Shown: positions 16,778 through 24,822 of the stretch, in pieces | How the letters are laid out: every line of letters starts with the position of its first letter | Position numbering within the stretch: position 1 is the stretch's first letter | DNA from: Carbonatibacter sp965199245 | GTDB lineage: Bacteria > Pseudomonadota > Alphaproteobacteria > Kiloniellales > Kiloniellaceae | Direction of reading: 5' to 3' | Assembly (NCBI GenBank): GCA_965199245.1 | Contig: CBDAQP010000001.1 | Span: 558,001 to 622,000 of the forward strand | Length of the DNA: 64,000 nucleotides | Notes under the pieces: model-generated | What the model was told of the DNA's origin: nothing | The model's input: only the letters and a program-made list of their open reading frames with translations | Database searches by the model: none | Position numbers and translations under genes: made by a program

Positions 16778-18000
16778 GACTTATCGAAGGACACAAACCC
16801 ATTGTCGCGCCTGTGAATATGCCCGTCTGGGATGTCGATCCCTATGACCTGTCGATCCTCAGTGACCCCTACCCCTATTACACAGAACTCCTCTCCAGGG
16901 GGGACGTTGTTTATATTCCAAAATATAGTCTGCTGGCTGTCGGGCGTTACCACATCACTCACAAGGTCTTCAGCGATTATGAAAACTTTGTCTCCTCACG
17001 CGGGGTGGGTTTGGATGATTTCAAGCTGGCGAAACCCTGGCGTCCCCCCTCACTGCTTTTGGAAGCAGACCCGCCCGAGCACACCAGAACGCGCAAGGCC
17101 ATGGCCCGGGCACTGTCACCGAAGGTCGTCAAGACACTCACAGACCTGTTTCGGAATCAGGCCAACGAGATCATCGGTGCTTTGGTGCAAAAAGGCTCCT
17201 TTGAGGCCGTGAGCGAACTCGCAGAAGTCTTTCCAACAACTGTCTTTCCCAAGGCCGTCGGCATGACAGATGTGAATGCACGCTATCTGGTCGATTACGG
17301 TGCGATGGTATTTAACGCAGTTGGGCCTGATAATGTCCTCAGGCGCACAGCAATGGCACAGGCGGGCAAGATTGTTCCCTGGATCACGGCGGCCTGCACG
17401 CAGGAACGACTCAGTGAGGAGGGACTGGGCGCATTGATCTACGACGATGCCGACCGGGGGGAAATCACGCACGAAGAAGCCGGAATGCTGGTACGCTCTT
17501 TCCTCTCTGCCGGAGTTGATACCACAGTGACTGGAATCGGCAACGCGCTTTGGTGTCTCGCCTGCAACCCTGCGCAGTGGGAACAACTCAAGGCTGACCC
17601 GGAGCTGGTGCGCCCCGCGTTCGAGGAAGTGCTCCGCTACACCTCACCCGTGCATAGCTTTGCACGAACGGCAGGACAGGACACCGAAATCGCGGGGTTA
17701 CCCATCGTGGAAGGCAGCAAAATCCTCTGCGTCCTCGGTGCAGCGAATATGGATCCCGACAAATGGGGCGACCCCGACAACTTCCGGATTGATCGCCGTC
17801 CCCAGGGCCATATGGCTTTTGGTGCAGGCATTCACGGCTGTGTCGGTCAAAATATCGCCAGAGCCGAGTTAGACGCCGTTCTCTCAGCCATGATCGCGCA
17901 GGTTGATCGGATCGAACTTGCTGGCGAACCAGTCTGGCGTCCAAACAACGCCATTCATGCCCTCGATTGTCTTCCCCTCAAATTCATTGCAAAAAATTGA
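16774..18000 (+). CDS. Cytochrome P450, CYP199A-like (para-substituted benzoate monooxygenase)
   Basis: A soluble P450 of 408 residues. Heme ligand Cys356 lies in FGAGIHGCVGQNIAR, the I-helix oxygen-activation pair is Asp249-Thr250 (SAGVDTT), and the ExxR is EEVLR. The segment FVSSRGVGLDDF followed by KPWRPPSLLLEADPPEHTR is very close, from memory, to CYP199A2/A4 of Rhodopseudomonas palustris, enzymes that O-demethylate 4-methoxybenzoate. Residues reported to bind the substrate carboxylate in CYP199A4 (Arg92, Ser95, Arg243, Ser244) appear conserved here as Arg90, Ser93, Arg241 and Ser242. The gene overlaps livF by 4 bp and is followed by a cognate-looking ferredoxin. No ferredoxin reductase is present in the window. 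Substrate is inferred, not shown. Confidence 0.9.
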   Translation: MRLIEGHKPIVAPVNMPVWDVDPYDLSILSDPYPYYTELLSRGDVVYIPKYSLLAVGRYHITHKVFSDYENFVSSRGVGLDDFKLAKPWRPPSLLLEADPPEHTRTRKAMARALSPKVVKTLTDLFRNQANEIIGALVQKGSFEAVSELAEVFPTTVFPKAVGMTDVNARYLVDYGAMVFNAVGPDNVLRRTAMAQAGKIVPWITAACTQERLSEEGLGALIYDDADRGEITHEEAGMLVRSFLSAGVDTTVTGIGNALWCLACNPAQWEQLKADPELVRPAFEEVLRYTSPVHSFARTAGQDTEIAGLPIVEGSKILCVLGAANMDPDKWGDPDNFRIDRRPQGHMAFGAGIHGCVGQNIARAELDAVLSAMIAQVDRIELAGEPVWRPNNAIHALDCLPLKFIAKN

Positions 18001-18009
18001 GAAAATAAT

Positions 18010-18333
18010 ATGTTACAAGTGACTTACATAACTGCTGACGGTCAAAAAACCACGGTAGAGGGCGCAGATGGCGACAGTGTCATGCGTGTTGCGATCGCCA
18101 ACGGCATCGAAGGCATCGTTGGTGAATGCGGCGGGTCGATGATGTGCGCGACCTGTCATTGTTATGTCGATAACGACTGGACGGCAAAGTCAGGCCCACG
18201 CAAGGATGGCGAGGACGACCTGCTTGACTGCGCCGCCTCAGAGGTCAAGGAAAATTCGAGACTGTCTTGCCAAATCACGCTGCGCCCCGACCTCAATGGT
18301 CTTATCGTCCACCTGCCAGAGGATCAAATCTAG
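18010..18333 (+). CDS. [2Fe-2S] ferredoxin of the P450 redox chain (putidaredoxin type)
   Basis: A protein of 107 residues with the vertebrate/putidaredoxin-type cluster motif: Cys40, Cys46, Cys49 (ECGGSMMCATC) and Cys87 (RLSCQI). The C-terminus (LPEDQI) resembles the tail of Pux and putidaredoxin, which contacts the P450. Its position 9 bp after the P450 stop makes it the natural electron donor. The reductase must be encoded elsewhere. Confidence 0.92.
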   Translation: MLQVTYITADGQKTTVEGADGDSVMRVAIANGIEGIVGECGGSMMCATCHCYVDNDWTAKSGPRKDGEDDLLDCAASEVKENSRLSCQITLRPDLNGLIVHLPEDQI

Positions 18334-18402
18334 AATACGGGCCGCAAAGACACTCACAACCTGACGAGGTGTGACAGTGAAGATCGCCTCGGGGACTTTA
18401 AC

Positions 18403-18909
18403 GTGAAAAAGAAAAATTTATTCTGTCCAGCGCACCGGCTTTCAAGCCCGACCAGGGCGCGGAGCGATGGTCGAACTATCGTGGATATAGAAACCTATAT
18501 TCCCTATTTTCTTTCTTCGGTAAACAATCGACTCTCGCAGAGCGCATCACGCGACTATCTGTCTTCGTTCAAGATCGGCGTGACCGACTGGCGGGTCATG
18601 TCAATGATAGCTATTGAGCCGCGCATTCCCGCGACCCGAATTGTTCAGGTTCTTTCGATGGATAAAGGCGCGGTCAGCCGCGCCTTGAATAAACTGTCCA
18701 AACGCAACCTCGTCGCATATGAAACCATCACAAACGACCCGCGACGACGCATCTGGACCTTGAACGACGCCGGAAACACGCTGCATGACGATATCCTCAG
18801 TGTCGCACTTGCGCGGGAACAAAGGCTGATTGACGGCATCGACGCCGCTGATCTGGAAAACTTCCTGCGTGTCATTCGCATCATGCGAAAAAACGTCGAG
18901 TCACTCTAA
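18403..18909 (+). CDS. MarR-family transcriptional regulator
   Basis: A protein of 168 residues with a winged helix-turn-helix at about residues 60-130: WRVMSMIAIEPRIPATRIVQVLSMDKGAVSRALNKL is the recognition-helix region, and DPRRRIWTLNDAG is the wing. The start is uncertain because the first 25 residues are poorly conserved in kind; the ATG-proximal region has no strong ribosome site. It is encoded 69 bp after the ferredoxin gene in the same direction and probably senses the aromatic acid or its CoA ester. The palindrome at 12172 is a candidate operator. Confidence 0.85.
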   Translation: MKKKNLFCPAHRLSSPTRARSDGRTIVDIETYIPYFLSSVNNRLSQSASRDYLSSFKIGVTDWRVMSMIAIEPRIPATRIVQVLSMDKGAVSRALNKLSKRNLVAYETITNDPRRRIWTLNDAGNTLHDDILSVALAREQRLIDGIDAADLENFLRVIRIMRKNVESL

Positions 18910-19003
18910 AAGGAAAATTTTTCAAATATTTTTTCATCACAAAATCTATTGATCGCTGACTGCTTTCTGTATATACAGATTATCCTATATAAAATGATTA
19001 AAT
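18910..19003. repeat. AT-rich stretch with an inverted remnant of the IS630 MITE right end
   Basis: 94 bases with no gene. The last about 28 bases (ATCCTATATAAAATGATTAA) are the reverse complement of the right end of the IS630-type elements, abutting MITE copy B. The same juxtaposition occurs at 34260-34289, so it reflects nested insertion. Confidence 0.6.
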
Positions 19004-19131
19004 TATAGCCAATTCATTATAATCTGCTTACACTTTATGGATGATGTCTTCATCAGATTCCCGCAGTAGGGTTTTATCTGTCCGATGAACAACTCTTCCA
19101 AATTGGATCATTTTATATGGGATAGACTATA
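19004..19131 (+). mobile_element. 128-bp MITE derived from an IS630-family element (copy B)
   Basis: Same length and organisation as the copy at 12043: it begins TATAGCCAATTC, contains TTTTATCTGTCCGATGAACA at the deletion junction, and ends GATAGACTATA. The two copies differ at only a modest number of positions by eye. It sits at the left edge of the defence island, after marR. Confidence 0.85.
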
Positions 19132-19204
19132 ACTGCTCAATGGCACAGGTTTGGGGAGAACAGCACCGTCTGGCCATCGGCTGAACCAGCCTAGGCAGGC
19201 CTGT

Positions 19205-19234
19205 ATAAAAATCAAACGCGGGTTTGATTTTTAT
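19205..19234. terminator. Bidirectional intrinsic terminator at the end of the restriction operon
   Basis: A perfect 12-bp stem (ATAAAAATCAAA / TTTGATTTTTAT) with a 6-nt loop CGCGGG, 11 bp beyond the stop of the metallopeptidase gene. The T-rich arm on either strand allows termination both ways, and it probably closes the nine-gene minus-strand operon. Confidence 0.75.
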
Positions 19235-19244
19235 CTCTCTCGCA

Positions 19245-19949
19245 TCACGCCAGAATTCTTTCGAGCGTCATTTTGCGCTGTTCCCAATCCGGCATGACTT
19301 TCTCCAACAGCTCATAGAAGCCCGGCCCATGATGGGGTTCGTCAATATGGCAAAGCTCATGGGTGATGACATAGTCGATTGCATCGACAGGTGCTTGAAT
19401 CAGACGCCAGTTCAAAAGCAGATTCCTTTTTGGCGACATTGATCCCCAACGCATCCGCAGTGATCTGATCATAAGGTCATTCGGGCGATAGGTTTCAGGG
19501 CTAGGGAACAGTGCCAGGCTGGCCTCCAGTCTCTCGGAAAAACGGGCCGTCGCTTTATCCCTGAACCATTGCTGCACCTGATCCCGCGTTTGAATCCGGC
19601 ATTCAGGTCTATGGCTCTGCACCAGAATGAAGCCGCGCTCCATTGTCACCCTTTTCTGAACGTGGGGCCTGACCTTCAGGCGATACTGCCTTCCGAGATA
19701 GAGATGGGTTTCACCGGAGACATACTGCCTGTCAGGAGTCTTCGGCAGAAACTGGCTGAAGTATTTTTGCTGTCTTCTGATCCATGCCGCTCGCTTCTTC
19801 ACCCTGGCGAAGACATCATCCAGACTGGTGCCGATTGGAGCCGCCACACTGACTGTTGCATCAGGCTCGACGGCAATCTCAAGCGTTTCCCGGTCACGAT
19901 GCTCCAGGCGGAATGCGATTGTCGTTTGACCATACTGAATTGCATACAT
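19245..19949 (-). CDS. YgjP/SprT-like metallopeptidase (DUF45, M48-type) of the restriction operon
   Basis: A protein of 234 residues. The ATG at 19949 is preferred because it follows the hsdR stop by 7 bp; a GTG at 19976 would overlap hsdR. The zinc motif is ITHELCHIDEPHHGPGFYELL (HExxH plus a third ligand about 10 residues on). The preceding segment, RSLRMRWGSMSPKRNLLLNWRLI, is the DUF45 hallmark. Genes of this family are often found next to hsdR in type I loci; the role is not established. It is the last gene of the operon. Confidence 0.85.
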   Translation of the reverse strand: MYAIQYGQTTIAFRLEHRDRETLEIAVEPDATVSVAAPIGTSLDDVFARVKKRAAWIRRQQKYFSQFLPKTPDRQYVSGETHLYLGRQYRLKVRPHVQKRVTMERGFILVQSHRPECRIQTRDQVQQWFRDKATARFSERLEASLALFPSPETYRPNDLMIRSLRMRWGSMSPKRNLLLNWRLIQAPVDAIDYVITHELCHIDEPHHGPGFYELLEKVMPDWEQRKMTLERILA

Positions 19950-19956
19950 GATATCA

Positions 19957-22900
19957 TCACCCCGGGAAGCGGGCACGAGCCAATTTCATGATCCGGGCCT
20001 CCAGCTCATCATATTCAATATCCAGGTCGATCCCTTTTTCATCCCGGACCACATCAAAGAAATAGTCATCGATGTGGTTCTTCATACAGTTTACAGCGAC
20101 ATCATTGCGCCAGATGTCAACAATGTGGTTTTTACGAATAATCTCGATCAAGGCGAGAGCAATATCCGCCAGATCCTCATCACTTGCCGTGCTTTTACCG
20201 TCTTCTTTGAAGGTCTTTTTGAGTTCTCCAAAGAAGGCCTGACCGTCGTCATTCCCTTGCAGCTTCTCAGGAATATCTTCCGTTCTTTGCTTGCGAGCCG
20301 TTCTGGTTGCAATATCGACAACGCTGTCGAGATATTCTTTTTCCTGAATGCGGTGCTCCCTGTAGTTCCGAATTGTCTCTTCCAGCAGGTCTTTGAAGCT
20401 CTGGTAGAGGGTCGGGTCTTCAGCCATGCGTTCTGTGATTGCCCGGCGTGTTGCACTGGCAATTCGATCGGCACGGGAAGCTAAAGAAACGTCCGTGTCC
20501 TCGACAACGCGCTCCAAGGCCGCTTCATCATTGATATTCACCGTTTCGATGATGACTTCAGCAGGCATGGCTGTCACATGGTCATCCAGCAGTTTGACGA
20601 TCTTCGGCTCGAATTCCTTGATGTCCACTGTCTCCTGGTATCGGAGCTGAACCGAACGCCTGAGCTGCGTGAACCGCTTGTAGTCCCGCTTCATCCCATC
20701 AACTTTAGCCTCATCGTAAACGTCGAGCAGCTTCTCTGACGACAGCGAGATGTGCAAACAGTGCCCAAATGCACCCAGCAGGTCGTAGAAGCTGTGGCGT
20801 TTCTCTTCATCGGCCAGATACTGCTCGAAGGCCTCCATGTCCTTCCTGTTTCCAACGGGGTCAAAATGCTTCCATAGGTGCTGATGATGTCCATCGAGCT
20901 TCTCGATCTCCTCTTTGACATCATGAACGGTTCCGACCACGTCATCATCGTCGAAGCCTTCAAAGGCACTGTATGTTGTCAGTGCCTGATCCAACTCACC
21001 AAGCAAGCCTTCATAGTCGATGATGTGGCCAAATTTCTTCTCGATTTTCCGGTCTTCGTTCTCATAGAGACGATTAACCCGCGCAATAGCCTGTAGCAGG
21101 TTATGCTCACGAAGCGATTTGCAGACATACAGGACTGTATTCCGGGGAGCGTCAAAACCGGTCAGCAGCCTGGACACAACAATCATGATTTCAGGATCGC
21201 CCGATCCCTTGAAATTCGCGATGACCTGACGGTTGTATTCGTCCTCACCGCCATAACGATCCATCATCCCGGACCAGAATTTCCGCACCAGGTCTTTGGA
21301 TTCTTTATCGACCTCGTCATTACCCTCATTTTCGTTTGGCCCTGAGATAATGATCTCGTTGCTGACATGCCCGATCTCGTCCAGAACCTCCTTAAAGCGG
21401 ATTGCTGCCGCTTTTGAGGGTGCGACAAGCTGCGCCTTGAACCCTGTACCCTGCCAGTATTTGCGATAGTGTTCCGAAATGTCGAACGCCTTGGCACGGA
21501 TGGCCTGTGCGGTCTTTGCCAGAGCATCCATCCGGGAATATTTACGCTTCAGGTCCAGCTTCTGCTGATCTGTCAGACCTTCGCTGATCTTCTCAAACCA
21601 GACATCAATGGCATTGCCGCTGATCTGCTGATCGACCATACGCCCTTCATAGAGCAGGGGCACGACTGCTCCATCATCCACAGCATCCTTGATGGTGTAA
21701 GGCCTGCCGATGATCCCCCCGAAGGTTTTGACCGTGTTCCTTTCCTTCTTCAGCAGCGGCGTTCCGGTAAATCCGAGATAACATGCTTTCTTCAGCAGAC
21801 GGCGCATTTTGCCTGCGAATAGTCCATGCCCCCCATGCTTGCCTGATTGCGTCCGGTGGCTCTCATCCACCAACACAAATATGTTGTGATCCTCATCCAC
21901 ATCCGAGCTGTTGCGGGATGCCGTGTCAAACTTGTTGATGATGGTGGTTATCAATGGCGTCTTGTTGCGGATATGCTCCAGCAAATTGGTTCCACTGGTC
22001 GCTCGCACCGGCTCCATATCGCATGATGTGAAGGTGCCTTTGATCTGCCTGTCCAGGTCATCACGATCCGTCACGATAATGACGCGCGGATTGGAAGTAT
22101 CTCCCTTTTCCATCACAAGTGCCTTGGCCAGCATAACCATCGTCAGGGACTTGCCAGACCCTTGCGTATGCCAGACCACACCCCCTTTGCGCCGTCCATC
22201 TACATCGATGTTCCTGACACGTTTCAGGGCATCGAGAACGCCGAAATATTGCTGGTAGCGGGCAATCTTGCGGACACCCCCATCAAAGACGGTGAACCGC
22301 CGGATAATGTCCAGCAACCTGTCCGGGCGGCATAGCGCATAGATCAAACGATCCTGCTTACTGATCGCCCGGTCGCCATGCCCGGCCAGCTCTTCGAAAA
22401 ATGGTCTGGCACTTGTAAAGTCACCTGAAAAGATCGCGTTCAACTGATCCTGTTCAAGAGGCTTGTTGATAAGAGCTGCAATATCGTCGTCCTGGTCGTC
22501 CTGATCGCGCCAGTCTTGCCAGAATTCTCGGGGTGTCCCGACCGTGGCATAGCGGGCCTCGTTGCGCTTCATGCTCATCAGAAGCTGTGCAAAATGGAAC
22601 AGATGCGGGATATTATCCCCGCTCTGATAGCCAATCAGCTGACTGTCGGCCTTCTTCAGGCTTTCAGTCGGCTTCTTGTTCTCAATGATCAGAAACGGGA
22701 TCCCATTCACATAGCCGACAATATCGCAGCGCTTTGTCCCGGGGCGTCCCGTGCGCTCAACGGCCACCTCGGCGGAGACGTGGAAGACATTGTTGGCGGG
22801 GTTTTCCCAGTCAATAAAACGGAATGAATAGCTCTTGGACTCCCCATCAATGGTCTTGGTGATCGTGGTGCCCAGAACAAGCGTGTCATAGACGTCCTGA

Positions 22901-23193
22901 TTGGTGCCCTTCAGACCCTTGATCCGGTCCGGTGTTGGCTTCAGGCGGCGGATTGCCTCGTGCAGATCCTCGATGTCGAAGCGGTAGTCCTTTCCGCGAT
23001 AGCTGAAGCTGTTGAGCTTGCGCAGCTTCTCGACCAGAATGTCATCCAGCACCACATTCCGCAGCCTGTGCCCCCGCAGTTCCAGCAGCTGCGCCTGTGA
23101 CAGCGGCTCATATCCAATCGCTACCAAGAGCTGCATGGCGGGGATTTGTGACTGATATTTTTCGGCGGCATCAAAACCTTGGCTGCTGATCAT
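19957..23193 (-). CDS. hsdR: Type I restriction enzyme, R subunit
   Basis: Motor and nuclease subunit of a type I restriction-modification complex, 1078 residues, near the usual length. The PD-(D/E)xK nuclease appears as Asp157 (CDIVGY) and Glu171-x-Lys173 (IIENKKP). The SF2 helicase core follows: Walker A QGSGKSLT at about 344-351, VTDRDDLD near 375, and the DEAD-like VDESHR near 438. VVSRLLTGFDAP and AIARVNR further on are motifs V/VI. It starts 4 bp inside the stop of the Kiwa-like kwaB gene, an unusual neighbour, since hsdR normally follows hsdS. It appears intact. Confidence 0.95.
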   Translation of the reverse strand: MISSQGFDAAEKYQSQIPAMQLLVAIGYEPLSQAQLLELRGHRLRNVVLDDILVEKLRKLNSFSYRGKDYRFDIEDLHEAIRRLKPTPDRIKGLKGTNQDVYDTLVLGTTITKTIDGESKSYSFRFIDWENPANNVFHVSAEVAVERTGRPGTKRCDIVGYVNGIPFLIIENKKPTESLKKADSQLIGYQSGDNIPHLFHFAQLLMSMKRNEARYATVGTPREFWQDWRDQDDQDDDIAALINKPLEQDQLNAIFSGDFTSARPFFEELAGHGDRAISKQDRLIYALCRPDRLLDIIRRFTVFDGGVRKIARYQQYFGVLDALKRVRNIDVDGRRKGGVVWHTQGSGKSLTMVMLAKALVMEKGDTSNPRVIIVTDRDDLDRQIKGTFTSCDMEPVRATSGTNLLEHIRNKTPLITTIINKFDTASRNSSDVDEDHNIFVLVDESHRTQSGKHGGHGLFAGKMRRLLKKACYLGFTGTPLLKKERNTVKTFGGIIGRPYTIKDAVDDGAVVPLLYEGRMVDQQISGNAIDVWFEKISEGLTDQQKLDLKRKYSRMDALAKTAQAIRAKAFDISEHYRKYWQGTGFKAQLVAPSKAAAIRFKEVLDEIGHVSNEIIISGPNENEGNDEVDKESKDLVRKFWSGMMDRYGGEDEYNRQVIANFKGSGDPEIMIVVSRLLTGFDAPRNTVLYVCKSLREHNLLQAIARVNRLYENEDRKIEKKFGHIIDYEGLLGELDQALTTYSAFEGFDDDDVVGTVHDVKEEIEKLDGHHQHLWKHFDPVGNRKDMEAFEQYLADEEKRHSFYDLLGAFGHCLHISLSSEKLLDVYDEAKVDGMKRDYKRFTQLRRSVQLRYQETVDIKEFEPKIVKLLDDHVTAMPAEVIIETVNINDEAALERVVEDTDVSLASRADRIASATRRAITERMAEDPTLYQSFKDLLEETIRNYREHRIQEKEYLDSVVDIATRTARKQRTEDIPEKLQGNDDGQAFFGELKKTFKEDGKSTASDEDLADIALALIEIIRKNHIVDIWRNDVAVNCMKNHIDDYFFDVVRDEKGIDLDIEYDELEARIMKLARARFPG

Positions 23194-24065
23194 TGTGTTA
23201 CGGGTCTCTGCGAATTGGTGACATAAGCCTGTCCAGTCAGGGGGCCGCTGTATCGGCTCTCATTCAAAAACTGGAGAAGCTTTTTGATCTCTGATCTTTC
23301 CGTAGGCATCTGGATTTTTCCATTCTCAATGGCGATTTGTAGATTGGTCTTGGCGGCGGCCGACTGGATGTCGGCCACAGGATGATCATCCAACACGCCA
23401 TTTCCCATGACCGCATGGATTAGCTTCCGGGTGGTCTGGTTGGTATTCCCGACGAAGTCATCAACATCCGCAACACTCAATTTGGTGTGCGCAGCAAAAC
23501 CCCGGACTTCTGGCTCTGTTGCTTCACGGTATATGTCCATCATATTGAGGACACTGCGCAACTTGGCCAGACTTCGGAATTTGACCTTCCCATCTTCGAT
23601 AACACAGGTCAGCCCTGTATCCAGGGTGAAGGCACTGTCTTTCAGCCGCCTGAAGACGTTATTCTGACACAGTAGGGCAAACTTTCGCTCCAACACCTGA
23701 CCTGACGTAAATCTCTGAACCAAGACATGCGTCTGGCCGTTCTCTGTGTATCCCGTGAACAGTGCCTTGATCCCTTCATTCTGAAAATTGGCGGGATCAA
23801 TGCTATCCAGAGAAGAGGCGTTTGCCACTGCAGCATCAGCAAAAATGCTGGCCTCATCTGGAACATCAATGGTCAAGAATTCATCATCATCCGGCTTCCA
23901 ACTTCCATCAAATGCAGTTTCGTCGGTAATGCCCTTCTTGAAGATGGCCTCCTGTTTACGGAACAACTGTTCCACCTGTCCCTGAACAGTGGATTCCAGC
24001 CTGACCCATTTGGCGACCAAACCGCCTTGTGAAGTTCGGCAAGCGGCAAAAAGATTTTGTGTCAT
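23190..24065 (-). CDS. kwaB: Kiwa-like protein KwaB (DUF4868)
   Basis: A soluble protein of 291 residues. The C-terminal half fits DUF4868: VFRRLKDSAFTLDTGLTCVI, then KVKFRSLAKLRSVLNMMDIY, and near the end IKKLLQFLNESRYSGPLTGQ, which corresponds to the family's L-x-x-L-N-D...S-x-LT-x-x-Y element. In the Kiwa anti-phage system KwaB is the DNA-associated partner of the membrane protein KwaA. Here the preceding gene encodes a 4-segment membrane protein that overlaps it by 4 bp, the expected kwaA-kwaB order. Assignment is from family memory; a profile search would settle it. The stop overlaps hsdR by 4 bp. Confidence 0.7.
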   Translation of the reverse strand: MTQNLFAACRTSQGGLVAKWVRLESTVQGQVEQLFRKQEAIFKKGITDETAFDGSWKPDDDEFLTIDVPDEASIFADAAVANASSLDSIDPANFQNEGIKALFTGYTENGQTHVLVQRFTSGQVLERKFALLCQNNVFRRLKDSAFTLDTGLTCVIEDGKVKFRSLAKLRSVLNMMDIYREATEPEVRGFAAHTKLSVADVDDFVGNTNQTTRKLIHAVMGNGVLDDHPVADIQSAAAKTNLQIAIENGKIQMPTERSEIKKLLQFLNESRYSGPLTGQAYVTNSQRPVTQ

Positions 24066-24589
24066 GCCTCTGACCCTCCGACATCGATGACGATGTATTC
24101 GGTCAGAAGACTGACTTTTATCGTCTTGGTTACGCTACGAATTTGTTGTTTTGTAATAAGTACATACGTCACCCCTTCGTTTGTGTTCACCTTGTAGAAA
24201 TGCCACCCCAAAATCCTCAACAGTGGGTTAAAATGGTAGCTATATCCTGTCCCCACGATGATCGCGAAGATCAAAAGCGTGGGTACCCATGCCGACCAAT
24301 TGAGGGCAGAAAATTGCTCTGTGAACAGGGGCAATAGATAGAGCAGCAAGAAGCCCGTGTTTTCCCGATCTGCAGCCTCAACGGTTGTGACCTTGAATTC
24401 AAAGTCTCCAAGTTTTTTGCGTGCATGTCTGATAAGCCAGAAACAAACAGCAACCAGCACTATACACACAACAATCAGAACAAATGTTGCTAGGATATCA
24501 CCGGCTTGGTAAGCAAAACAGGCATAGATTAACGCCACCGGGGCCATTGCGGTGCTGGTCAACAATATCTTGGCAAACCAGTTCAGCAT
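24062..24589 (-). CDS. kwaA: Kiwa-like membrane protein KwaA
   Basis: A protein of 175 residues with four predicted membrane segments (about 7-27, 32-53, 76-94 and 99-119) followed by a 55-residue cytoplasmic tail (NPLLRILGWHFYKVNTNEG, then TYVLITKQQIRS). KwaA of the Kiwa system is a small four-helix membrane protein with a similar tail that forms a complex with KwaB and senses phage attachment at the membrane. Identification rests on size, topology, tail pattern and the adjoining DUF4868 gene. It starts 2 bp after the DUF2188 stop. Confidence 0.65.
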   Translation of the reverse strand: MLNWFAKILLTSTAMAPVALIYACFAYQAGDILATFVLIVVCIVLVAVCFWLIRHARKKLGDFEFKVTTVEAADRENTGFLLLYLLPLFTEQFSALNWSAWVPTLLIFAIIVGTGYSYHFNPLLRILGWHFYKVNTNEGVTYVLITKQQIRSVTKTIKVSLLTEYIVIDVGGSEA

Positions 24590-24591
24590 GA

Positions 24592-24822
24592 TCAGCCCTT
24601 TGTTTCCTTGGGGTCGTCACCATAGGTGTTGCGTTCGCGGATTTTGCCGTCGCGGCCTTTCAGATAGGCTTCACCCTGTTTCTGGCGGGCCATTTTCCTA
24701 GAGTGTTCCCAGGCCTCGGCTTGGGTATCCGTTACCTTGCCGGCGCGGTCTGCGCCTTCGGCCTTGCTTTCCCACTTTCCGTCCTCACGTTGCTGTGTCC
24801 AGTAGTTTCTCTTGTCAGGCAT
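24592..24822 (-). CDS. DUF2188 small protein
   Basis: A hydrophilic protein of 76 residues matching the short DUF2188 pattern: a tryptophan-led start (YWTQQREDGKWESKAEGADR), a central TQAEAWEHSRKMARQKQGEA helix, and LKGRDGKIRERNTYGDD near the end. Function is unknown. It starts 8 bp inside the end of hsdS and ends 2 bp before kwaA, so it is translated as part of the operon. DUF2188 proteins also occur as orphans, so it may be a passenger. Confidence 0.8.
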   Translation of the reverse strand: MPDKRNYWTQQREDGKWESKAEGADRAGKVTDTQAEAWEHSRKMARQKQGEAYLKGRDGKIRERNTYGDDPKETKG

